Shown: piece after piece, positions 8,877-14,316 of the stretch | How positions within the stretch are numbered: position 1 is the first letter of the stretch | How the letters are laid out: every line of letters begins with the position of its first letter | Assembly (NCBI GenBank): GCA_900547945.1 | Contig: URIT01000054.1 | Span: 1 to 18,652, forward strand | DNA: 18,652 nucleotides | From: an uncultured bacterium | GTDB taxonomy: Bacteria > Verrucomicrobiota > Kiritimatiellia > RFP12 > UBA1067 | Direction of reading: 5' to 3' | The notes under the pieces: generated by a model | The model's input: only the letters and a program-made list of their open reading frames with translations | Told to the model about the DNA's origin: nothing | The model's database searches: none | Program-made: the position numbers and the translations under genes

Positions 8877-8982
8877 TTAAAATCGCCGCTTCACGGCTTT
8901 AAGCGGGAGGGACGCGCTTGTCGCGTCCGTTCGGCGGGGGGGGCGGACGCGCGGGAGGGACGCGCTTGTCGCGTCCGTCCGC
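8877..8982. repeat. TTAA-bounded intergenic repeat, short variant
   Basis: It begins with TTAA immediately after the TAG stop of the surface-protein gene. A small hairpin-like unit (TTAAAATCGCCG..CGGCTTTAA, 8877-8902) is followed by two direct copies of the 26-bp arm that starts CGGGAGGGACGCGCTTGTCG, at 8904-8929 and 8952-8977. A G8 run (8936-8943) lies between them. The same arm forms one side of a long hairpin in the 268-bp repeats at 12756 and 17563. Here the complementary arm is absent, so this looks like a shortened or rearranged relative. Confidence 0.8.
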
Positions 8983-8993
8983 CGCACCGCAAT

Positions 8994-9004
8994 TGTGCTA
9001 TACT
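8994..9004 (+). promoter_or_regulatory. Extended -10 promoter of the thioredoxin operon
   Basis: TGTG-C-TATACT is an extended -10 element. No convincing -35 box lies 16-18 bp upstream, where the sequence is the end of the repeat. Transcription would start near 9011, leaving a leader of about 30 bases. Confidence 0.55.
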
Positions 9005-9041
9005 CTCCAACGTAAACGTCAACAAGTAGAGGAGATTGGAC

Positions 9042-9347
9042 ATGAGCGTGCGCAACATCACGGAAGCGGGATACGACGAGGCGGTCAAGACGGGGAAGGT
9101 GCTGGTCGACTTCTGGGCGACCTGGTGCGGTCCGTGCAAGATGCAGGGGGCGCTCATCGACCAGAAGCTCGTGCCGGAGCATCCCGAAATCGAAGTCCTC
9201 AAGGTGAACGTCGACGAGGAGCCCGCCCTCGCGGCGCGTTTCGGCGTGATGTCCATCCCCACACTGATCCTCTACAAGGACGGGCAGGTCGTCGACCAGC
9301 TCGTGGGGCTCACGAAGCCGGACGAAATTCTCGCGAAGCTCGCCTGA
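9042..9347 (+). CDS. trxA: Thioredoxin
   Basis: A small cytosolic dithiol-disulfide oxidoreductase of 101 residues, normal for a thioredoxin. The active site is WCGPC (C29 and C32), with the preceding FWATW segment. The buried acidic residue is D23, the cis-proline is P73 in SIPTL, and the C-terminal amphipathic helix is KPDEILAKL. I chose the ATG at 9042 because the ribosome site GAGGAG (9029-9034) is seven bases upstream. An in-frame TTG at 9036 sits too close to that site. It is followed 22 bases later by a thioredoxin-reductase-like gene, so the pair is almost certainly one transcript from the promoter at 8994. It may supply reducing power for ribonucleotide reductase and for sulfur metabolism. 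Confident family assignment. Confidence 0.94.
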   Translation: MSVRNITEAGYDEAVKTGKVLVDFWATWCGPCKMQGALIDQKLVPEHPEIEVLKVNVDEEPALAARFGVMSIPTLILYKDGQVVDQLVGLTKPDEILAKLA

Positions 9348-9369
9348 CGGCGACGGAAGGGAACGCCCC

Positions 9370-10194
9370 ATGGAGAACGTCGTCATCGTCGGGAGTGGTC
9401 CCGCCGGACTGACCGCCGGCCTCTACGCCGCGCGCGCGGGCGTGAAGCCGCTCGTGCTGGAGGGCCTGGAGCCGGGCGGGCAGCTCATGCAGACGCAGCA
9501 CGTCGCGAACTATCCGGGCATCCCCGGAACCGTGGCGGGGGCGGACATCATCGCGGCGCTGCGCCGTCAGGCCGAGGAGGCGGGCGCGCGATTCGCGCTG
9601 GACGCCGTGGAGTCCGTGGACTTCACGGCGCCCGTGAAGAAACTCACCACGCTGATGGGCGAGACGCTGGAGGCGAGGGCCGTGATCGTCGCCTCGGGCG
9701 CGGGGGCCCGGAAGACGAACCTGCCCGGCGAGGCGTCGTACTGGGGGCGCGGCATTTCGGCATGCCTCACCTGCGACGGCGCGTTCTACGCGGGCAGGAA
9801 GGTGGCCGTGGTGGGCGAGGGGCCGGCGGTGCGTGGCGCGGAGACGTACCTTGCGCGCTGCGGGGCCGAGGTCGTCGCGACGTGTCCGCCCGCCGAGGTG
9901 GCGTCCTTCGACGGCGACGGAAAGCACCTGACGGGCATCTCGCGGCGCGGCGGGAAGCCGCCGATCCCGTGCGACGGGCTCTTCCTCGTCACGGCGCGCG
10001 TGCCGCAGACGGCGTTCCTCGGCGACGCGCTTGCGCGGGATGCGGCGGGCTACATCGTCGTCTCGGGCGTGCGGACCTCCGTGCCGGGCGTCTTCGCGGC
10101 CGGCGACTGCGCGCGGCCCCGCTACAAGCAGGCGGTCATCGCCGCCGGCGACGGGGCGCTCGCGGCCCTGGAGGCGTTGGCCTTCCTCGCGTAA
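9370..10194 (+). CDS. trxB: Thioredoxin-reductase-like flavoprotein with a shortened, atypical NADPH domain
   Basis: It probably reduces the thioredoxin encoded just upstream. The FAD-binding site GSGPAG is at 8-13, the redox pair is CLTC (C132 and C135, usually CATC) followed by DG, and the C-terminal FAD motif is SVPGVFAAGDC. It has 274 residues against about 310-320 for ordinary low-molecular-weight reductases. The missing part falls in the second nucleotide-binding domain. The usual GGGDSA motif is GEGPAV (149-154), and the HRRxxxR segment that holds the NADPH phosphate, with the helix after it, is absent. The electron donor may therefore not be NADPH; ferredoxin-dependent relatives lacking these motifs are known in other bacteria. 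The ATG at 9370 follows GGAAGG at 9355-9360. The frame is intact and the FAD half is well conserved, so I read it as functional rather than decayed. Confidence 0.86.
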   Translation: MENVVIVGSGPAGLTAGLYAARAGVKPLVLEGLEPGGQLMQTQHVANYPGIPGTVAGADIIAALRRQAEEAGARFALDAVESVDFTAPVKKLTTLMGETLEARAVIVASGAGARKTNLPGEASYWGRGISACLTCDGAFYAGRKVAVVGEGPAVRGAETYLARCGAEVVATCPPAEVASFDGDGKHLTGISRRGGKPPIPCDGLFLVTARVPQTAFLGDALARDAAGYIVVSGVRTSVPGVFAAGDCARPRYKQAVIAAGDGALAALEALAFLA

Positions 10195-10236
10195 CGCCAT
10201 CTGAAAAGCCAATGGAAAAAATGTGTAAGTTTTCGG

Positions 10237-10265
10237 TTGTGTATACACTACTTAAATGGTAAACT
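10237..10265 (+). promoter_or_regulatory. Promoter of metY
   Basis: Two readings are possible. One is TTGTGT (10237-10242) as -35, a 17-bp spacer and TAAACT (10260-10265) as -10. The other uses TATACA (10242-10247) or TACACT (10244-10249) as -10, with a poor -35. The short sequence TGTG followed by ATACACT resembles the cysK -10 region. Either way the operator-like motif at 10248-10264 overlaps or touches the core promoter. Confidence 0.45.
10248..10264 (+). promoter_or_regulatory. Operator-like motif CTAC-N6-GGTAAAC, copy 3
   Basis: It matches both cysK sites in length and in both half-sites, with one base changed (GGTAAAC against GGTAGAC). Its location at the promoter of another sulfide-using enzyme gene supports a common regulator of sulfur assimilation. 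Which regulator is unknown; an Rrf2-family or LysR-family protein would be possible. Confidence 0.5.
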
Positions 10266-10274
10266 ATTGGCGTT

Positions 10275-10290
10275 CCCCCGTGGAAGGGGG
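10275..10290 (+). other. Small hairpin in the metY leader
   Basis: CCCCC (10275-10279) pairs with GGGGG (10286-10290) across a six-base loop, GTGGAA. It lies between the promoter and the ribosome site GAGAGGAG near 10297, and may sit at the very 5' end of the transcript, where it could protect the mRNA. I see no riboswitch core. Confidence 0.35.
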
Positions 10291-10313
10291 TCCATGAGAG
10301 AGGAGTCAACGAC

Positions 10314-11600
10314 ATGAGCGATCAGAAGAGAAAGTACCACCTGGAAACCCTCGCGGTCCATGCGGGGCAGGAAGTGCCCGAGAGCGACACCAAGGCGCGC
10401 AACGTGCCGGTGTACCGCACGACGGCGTTCAACTTCGACAACTCGCAGCACGGCGCGGACCTGTTCGCGCTCAAGGTGCCGGGCAACATCTACGCCCGCC
10501 TCATGAACCCGACGAACGACGCCCTGGAGAAGCGCCTTGCGGCGCTGGACGGCGGCGTGGCGGCCCTGACGCTCGCCTCCGGCACGGCGGCCATCTACTT
10601 CACGATCACCAACATCGCGAAGTGCGGCGACGAGATCGTCTCGGCGAACAACCTCTACGGCGGCACGTTCACGCAGTTCGACGCGATCCTGCCGCAGCAG
10701 GGCATCACCGTGCGCTTCACGAACGTGAACGACTTCGCGGCGGTGGAGGCGGCGATCAACGAGAAGACGCGCCTCGTCTACATCGAGACGGTCGGCAACC
10801 CGTCGCTTGGCATCGCGGACATCGAGAAGTACGCGGAGATCGCCCATCGCCACGAGCTGCCGCTCGTCGTGGACGCGACCTTCACGCCCCCCACGCTGCT
10901 GCGTCCGATCGAACACGGCGCGGACATCGTCGTCCACTCGCTCTCGAAGTGGATCGGCGGACACGGCGCGGGCATCGGCGGCGTCGTGATCGACGCGGGC
11001 ACGTTCAACTGGCGCAACCCGAAGTTCGCGCTCTACAACGAGCCGGACCGCGGCTATCACGGCCTCCGCTTCGCGCACGACCTGCCGCTCAACCTCGCGT
11101 TCATCCTGCGCCTCCGCACCGTGGGGCTGCGCAACCAGGGTCCGACGCTCGCCCCCGACGCGGCGTGGATCTTCCTGCAGGGGGTCGAGTCGTTGCCGCT
11201 CCGCGCGGCGAAGCACTCCTCCAACGCGCTCAAGGTCGCGGAATTCCTCGCCCACCATCCGAAGGTGGCATGGGTGCGCTACCCGTCGCTGACGGAACCG
11301 GAGCTTGCGAAGAAGTACCTGCCGGACGGCGCCGGCGGCATGGTCGTCTTCGGCGTGAAGGGCGGCAGTGCGGAGGCGCGCAAGCTGGTGGACGCCGTGC
11401 CGCTCTTCTCGATCCTCGCGAACGTCGGCGATGCGAAGAGCCTCATCATCCACCCGGCCTCCACGACGCACTCGCAGGTCTCCGACGAGGAACAGCGCAA
11501 ACAGGGCCTCCAGCCCGAGCTGATCCGCCTCTCGATCGGCCTCGAACACCCCGACGACATCCTCGCCGCCCTGTCCGAAGGCCTCGACGCGATCGGCTGA
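10314..11600 (+). CDS. metY: O-acetylhomoserine sulfhydrylase (aminocarboxypropyltransferase)
   Basis: This cytosolic PLP enzyme of the Cys/Met metabolism family makes homocysteine from O-acetylhomoserine and sulfide, the direct sulfhydrylation route to methionine. It has 428 residues, the usual length for MetY and longer than the roughly 390-residue MetB/MetC/MetZ group. Seen: LETLAVHAGQ and PVYRTTAF near the N terminus, YARLMNPTND, SGTAAIYF, NNLYGGTFTQF, and VHSLSKWIGGHG with the PLP lysine at K212. The insertion after the lysine (WRNPKFALYNEPDRGYHGL) is typical of MetY. The ATG at 10314 follows GAGAGGAG. It has its own promoter, and an operator-like motif is shared with cysK. Together with cysK and the thioredoxin pair it forms a sulfur-metabolism group. 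O-succinylhomoserine use cannot be excluded by eye. Confidence 0.92.
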   Translation: MSDQKRKYHLETLAVHAGQEVPESDTKARNVPVYRTTAFNFDNSQHGADLFALKVPGNIYARLMNPTNDALEKRLAALDGGVAALTLASGTAAIYFTITNIAKCGDEIVSANNLYGGTFTQFDAILPQQGITVRFTNVNDFAAVEAAINEKTRLVYIETVGNPSLGIADIEKYAEIAHRHELPLVVDATFTPPTLLRPIEHGADIVVHSLSKWIGGHGAGIGGVVIDAGTFNWRNPKFALYNEPDRGYHGLRFAHDLPLNLAFILRLRTVGLRNQGPTLAPDAAWIFLQGVESLPLRAAKHSSNALKVAEFLAHHPKVAWVRYPSLTEPELAKKYLPDGAGGMVVFGVKGGSAEARKLVDAVPLFSILANVGDAKSLIIHPASTTHSQVSDEEQRKQGLQPELIRLSIGLEHPDDILAALSEGLDAIG

Positions 11601-11672
11601 ACGCGCGCGGACGCGCCACGGGCCGCGCACATGGGGGAGGGTTGCGCTCCTGCGCGACCGGGCCCGTTCGGA

Positions 11673-11700
11673 CGCCACGCGCCGGGAGCGGCGCGTGGCG
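11673..11700 (+). terminator. Stem-loop after metY, possible terminator
   Basis: An 11-bp perfect stem (CGCCACGCGCC with GGCGCGTGGCG) encloses a 6-base loop. It lies about 72 bases after the metY stop and 34 bases before the next -10 box. Only a weak T-rich stretch (CCTTTACC) follows, so termination may be partial or may need Rho. Confidence 0.5.
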
Positions 11701-11733
11701 CTGAACCTTTACCTCACACGAACGGCGAGGGGG

Positions 11734-11744
11734 TGTGGTATAAT
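11734..11744 (+). promoter_or_regulatory. Extended -10 promoter of the S1-domain gene
   Basis: TGTG-G-TATAAT has a perfect -10 box at 11739-11744 with the TGTG extension. No good -35 box is visible. Transcription would start near 11751, leaving a leader of about 29 bases. Confidence 0.65.
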
Positions 11745-11779
11745 ACTCGGACGATTTTCACGAACCGAGAAGAGGTATC

Positions 11780-12760
11780 ATGGACAAGAAAGCTTCGATG
11801 ATGGATTTTGCCGCCCTGCTGGACAACCAGCTGAGGTCCTATCGCAAAGGGTTCAACCCCGGCGACCGGGTGAGGGCGCGCGTGGTGACCGTGGGGGAGA
11901 CCTACGTGACGCTGGATGTGAACGCGAAGAGCGTGGGCCTCCTGCCCGTCGAGGACGTCACGGACGCGGAGGGCGAGGTGACGGTGAAGCGCAACGACGA
12001 GATCGAGGTCTCGTTCGTCGCGATGCAGAAGGACGCCTTCCTCTTCGCCAAGGCCGACGTGGCGGAGTCCGCCGCCGTCGTCGCCCTGGACCAGACGATC
12101 CAGCACGCCTTCAACAACGGCCTCGCGCTCGAAGGGAAAGTCGAGAAGGAGGTGAAGGGCGGCTACGAGGTGACGATCGGCGGCCAGCGCGGCTTCTGTC
12201 CCTACTCCCAGATCGAGCGCATGCGCAAACGCCTCCCCGACGGCGCGGAGAACCCGTATGTGGGCAAGACCTTCCAGTTCCTCGTGCAGGAGTACGGCAA
12301 GGACGACCGGGGCGCGAACCTGATCGTGAGCCGCCGCGCCGTGCAGGAGCGCGAGATCCAGGCGGCGCGGGACTACCTGCGCGACACGCTGGAGGAGGGG
12401 CAGACCCTGAACGGCACCGTCGTGAAGGTGCTGGACTTCGGCGCGTTCGTCGATCTCGGCGGCGTGGAGGGCCTAGTGCCCGTGCGCGAGATTTCGTGGG
12501 ACAAGGTCGTCAATCCGGGCGACTTCGTGCGGGAGGGCGACCTCGTGACCGTGAAGGTGATCGGGATCGACTGGGCGCGCGAGCGCATTTCGCTCTCCAT
12601 CCGCCAGACGCAGACAAAGCCCCTCAAGCCGCGTTCCCCCGAGGAGATCGCCGCCGAGGCCGAGGCCCAGGACGTCCGCGACTGGATGAGCGCAAACGCC
12701 GGAAAAACGGATTCGTTCTCCAATATCGGCTCCGCTTTCGCCGGAGTGAAGCTTGATTAA
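11780..12760 (+). CDS. S1-domain RNA-binding protein (short ribosomal protein S1-like)
   Basis: It has 326 residues and three S1/OB-fold domains at about 27-95, 113-192 and 204-278. The third is the most canonical (GTVVKVLDFGAFVDLGGVEGLVPVREIS). The second is diverged and carries an insertion (RKRLPDGAENPYVGKTF). The C-terminal tail ends NIGSAFAGVKLD. Bacterial S1 of the E. coli type has six domains; three- to four-domain forms occur in several phyla, so this may be the ribosomal S1 of this organism or an extra RNA-binding protein. The ATG at 11780 has AGAGG (11771-11775) upstream. It has its own TGTG-type promoter. Its TAA stop lies inside the first two codons of a 268-bp repeat, so the last bases of the gene coincide with the repeat edge. 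It may bind mRNA during translation initiation (inference). Confidence 0.85.
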   Translation: MDKKASMMDFAALLDNQLRSYRKGFNPGDRVRARVVTVGETYVTLDVNAKSVGLLPVEDVTDAEGEVTVKRNDEIEVSFVAMQKDAFLFAKADVAESAAVVALDQTIQHAFNNGLALEGKVEKEVKGGYEVTIGGQRGFCPYSQIERMRKRLPDGAENPYVGKTFQFLVQEYGKDDRGANLIVSRRAVQEREIQAARDYLRDTLEEGQTLNGTVVKVLDFGAFVDLGGVEGLVPVREISWDKVVNPGDFVREGDLVTVKVIGIDWARERISLSIRQTQTKPLKPRSPEEIAAEAEAQDVRDWMSANAGKTDSFSNIGSAFAGVKLD

Positions 12761-13023
12761 ACCGGCCTTCGGCCTTTAAATGGTTAAAGCGCCGCTTCGT
12801 GGCTTTAAATGCCGTTGGGCCGTCAGAATGACGGGAGGGACGCGCTTGTCGCGTCCGTTAGCCCTCCGGCCGCGACAAGCGCGGCCCTCCCGTTGCGCGA
12901 AGCGCAATTTAAAGCCGCGCAGCGGCGGTTTAACCATGACGGCCCTCCCGTTTGTGCGGATCGCAAATTTAAAGCCGCGCAGCGGCGATTTAACTACTTA
13001 AAGCCGCGAAGCGGCGACTTAAT
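12756..13023. repeat. 268-bp intergenic repeat, copy A
   Basis: It is nearly identical to 17563-17830, with about ten differences by eye. It starts at ATTAA, so that the TAA stop of the S1 gene is part of it, and ends with CTTAAT four bases before the next ATG. Inside are a small hairpin (TTAAACCGGCC-TTC-GGCCTTTAA), a unit TTAAAGCGCCGC..GGCTTTAA, then a long hairpin with 26-bp arms at 12832-12857 and 12867-12892 (24 of 26 paired, 9-base loop). Two tandem units of about 58 bp follow (12883-12940 and 12941 on), each ending in a TTTAAAGCCGC..GCGGCG.TTTAA palindrome, and a last palindrome ends at 13023. Short open frames through it exist in both copies but look accidental. Confidence 0.92.
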
Positions 13024-13027
13024 AATC

Positions 13028-13651
13028 ATGTTCTCTTCCGTACAAGTCGCGTGGCATGACGGCGTCCTCTGGACGTCGGGTCCGGGCGTGCCGGACCGGA
13101 TGTGGGCGCGCCCTGCGGACCTTGCGGCGGCGCGCCTCGCGCTCCTGCCGCCGCCCGACGCGCTTCCGCTCGCGGAGGGCGCCGACCTGCTCGCCGCGGC
13201 GTTCGCGGTCGTGCCGTTCGCGCGCGGCCCCCTGCCGCCGCCCGCCTTCGGCCCGGGCGTGACGGCGGCGGCGCGCGCGGCGTTCAGCCTCTTCACGGAC
13301 GAGGCGCGGGGCGCGCTCTGCGTGCTGCGGGGCGAGCCGGACGATTTCCTCGTCTGCGCGCGCCGCGCGGGGGCCGTCTGGACGGTCGGCGCGTTCACTG
13401 TGGCGCCGACGACGCTCACGGTGCGCGTCGAGGATCTGTGGGAACGACTGCCGGACGGCGCGCGGGCGTTCGACTACCGGATGGACGTGGTGCGCGACCC
13501 GCACGCGAAGGACACGGCGGCGGACCGGGCGGCGGGCGTCGTGCGTGAGACGCTGGCGGGCGTCGCGCCCGACGCGCGCATCTGCCTCGACCTCGCGCGC
13601 GGCGGCGGCTTCACGCTCACGCTGGTCCCGACGACGGAGGAGGCTTCGTGA
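13028..13651 (+). CDS. Unknown 207-residue protein, possibly related to a glycosidase C-terminal beta domain
   Basis: I do not recognise the full protein. The N-terminal half is rich in A, P and L with no signal peptide or membrane segment. The C-terminal half (about 110-205: WTVGAFTVAPTTLTV, then LPDGARAFDYRMDVVRD, then ICLDLARGGGFTLTLVP) faintly resembles the C-terminal beta-sandwich of GH97 enzymes, but no catalytic domain is attached. The ATG at 13028 lies four bases after repeat copy A, and no ribosome site is visible in front of it. The frame stays open back to 12809 through the repeat, which I regard as chance. Its stop overlaps the next start by four bases (GTGA), so it is probably translated together with the TatD-like gene. 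It could be a remnant whose 5' region was replaced by the repeat. Confidence 0.6.
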   Translation: MFSSVQVAWHDGVLWTSGPGVPDRMWARPADLAAARLALLPPPDALPLAEGADLLAAAFAVVPFARGPLPPPAFGPGVTAAARAAFSLFTDEARGALCVLRGEPDDFLVCARRAGAVWTVGAFTVAPTTLTVRVEDLWERLPDGARAFDYRMDVVRDPHAKDTAADRAAGVVRETLAGVAPDARICLDLARGGGFTLTLVPTTEEAS

Positions 13652-14316
13652 CCGACGCGCATTTCCATCGGAATGGATTCGACACCTTTCTTGTCACCAA
13701 TGGACACGAGGTCGTGTTCCACGGTCTCCATCCCTGGCAGACCGCCGCCTGTGCGGACATCCCGGCGGCGCTTGCTGGCATCCGGGCGCGGCTTGAGGCG
13801 GATGCCCGCGCGGGCGTGGGCGAGATCGGTCTCGACCGGCTGAAGACGAAGGCCGTGCCCGACGCGCAGCGCGTCCTCTTCGCGGCGCAGCTCGCGCTCG
13901 CGGCCGAACGGCGCCGTCCCGTCGTGCTGCATGGCGCGAAGTGCTGGGGCGAGGTCGTGGCGGCGTGCCGCCCCCATGCGGGACGCATCCCGGCGTTCCT
14001 CTTCCACGGCTTCTCGCGCAGCGCAGGGCTGCTGCCGCAGATCTTCGCCCTCAACGGCTTCGTCTCGGTCGGTCCTGCGCTCCTCAACGACCACGCCGTG
14101 AACTACCGCGAACTGGTGAAGGGGCTGCCGTCCGAGCGGCTGCTGGTCGAGACCGACGCCTGCTGCGCGGCCGGCGACGCGGCGGCGGAGGAGGGCCGGG
14201 CGGCGCTGTTGGCGCGCCTCGTCCAGGCGTTGGCCGCGCTGCGGGGGCACCCCGAAGCGGAGATCGAGGCGGCTGTCGCCGCGAACGCGGCGCGCTTCGT
14301 GGAGGCGCTGGCATGA
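13648..14316 (+). CDS. TatD-family metal-dependent hydrolase
   Basis: TatD proteins are cytosolic two-metal hydrolases, often with DNase activity on 3' ends. Family landmarks seen: DAHFH near the start (H5 and H7), GEIGLD with E59, VVLHG with H95, FLFHGFS with H120, and LLVETDA with D170. All expected metal ligands are therefore present. It has 222 residues, shorter than the usual 255-265; the region between the first histidines and GEIGLD is compact. The start is GTG at 13648, overlapping the previous stop as GTGA. The next gene starts within its own stop as ATGA (14313-14316). The double overlap implies a single translationally coupled operon with the SNF2 helicase downstream. Substrate and exact role are inferred from family only. 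Confidence 0.82.
   Translation: MTDAHFHRNGFDTFLVTNGHEVVFHGLHPWQTAACADIPAALAGIRARLEADARAGVGEIGLDRLKTKAVPDAQRVLFAAQLALAAERRRPVVLHGAKCWGEVVAACRPHAGRIPAFLFHGFSRSAGLLPQIFALNGFVSVGPALLNDHAVNYRELVKGLPSERLLVETDACCAAGDAAAEEGRAALLARLVQALAALRGHPEAEIEAAVAANAARFVEALA

Noticed and set aside
8936..8943. G8 run as a second phase-variable tract
   Set aside because: It lies inside a repeat, not between promoter boxes or in a reading frame, and short G runs are common in this GC-rich DNA (G7 at 18581 is another).
9036..9041. TTG start for thioredoxin, two codons upstream
   Set aside because: It is only one or two bases from the GAGGAG ribosome site. The ATG at 9042 has ideal spacing.
10248..11678. 476-residue minus-strand frame opposite metY
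   Set aside because: It is a shadow of metY. The plus strand has the PLP motif and family-wide conservation.
12780..13001. 73-residue frame inside repeat copy A, with a similar one at 17587-17808
   Set aside because: Both lie entirely within the palindromic intergenic repeat, and the two copies read differently after small indels. Their translations are the palindromes (KPRSGDL and the like).
12809..13027. Upstream extension of the 207-residue protein through repeat copy A
   Set aside because: The added 73 residues are repeat sequence, and no ribosome site supports that start.
13941..14312. Longer N terminus for the SNF2 helicase
   Set aside because: That stretch is an Arg-rich and Gly-rich antiphase reading of the TatD-like gene. 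The ATG at 14313 with the ATGA overlap is the natural start.
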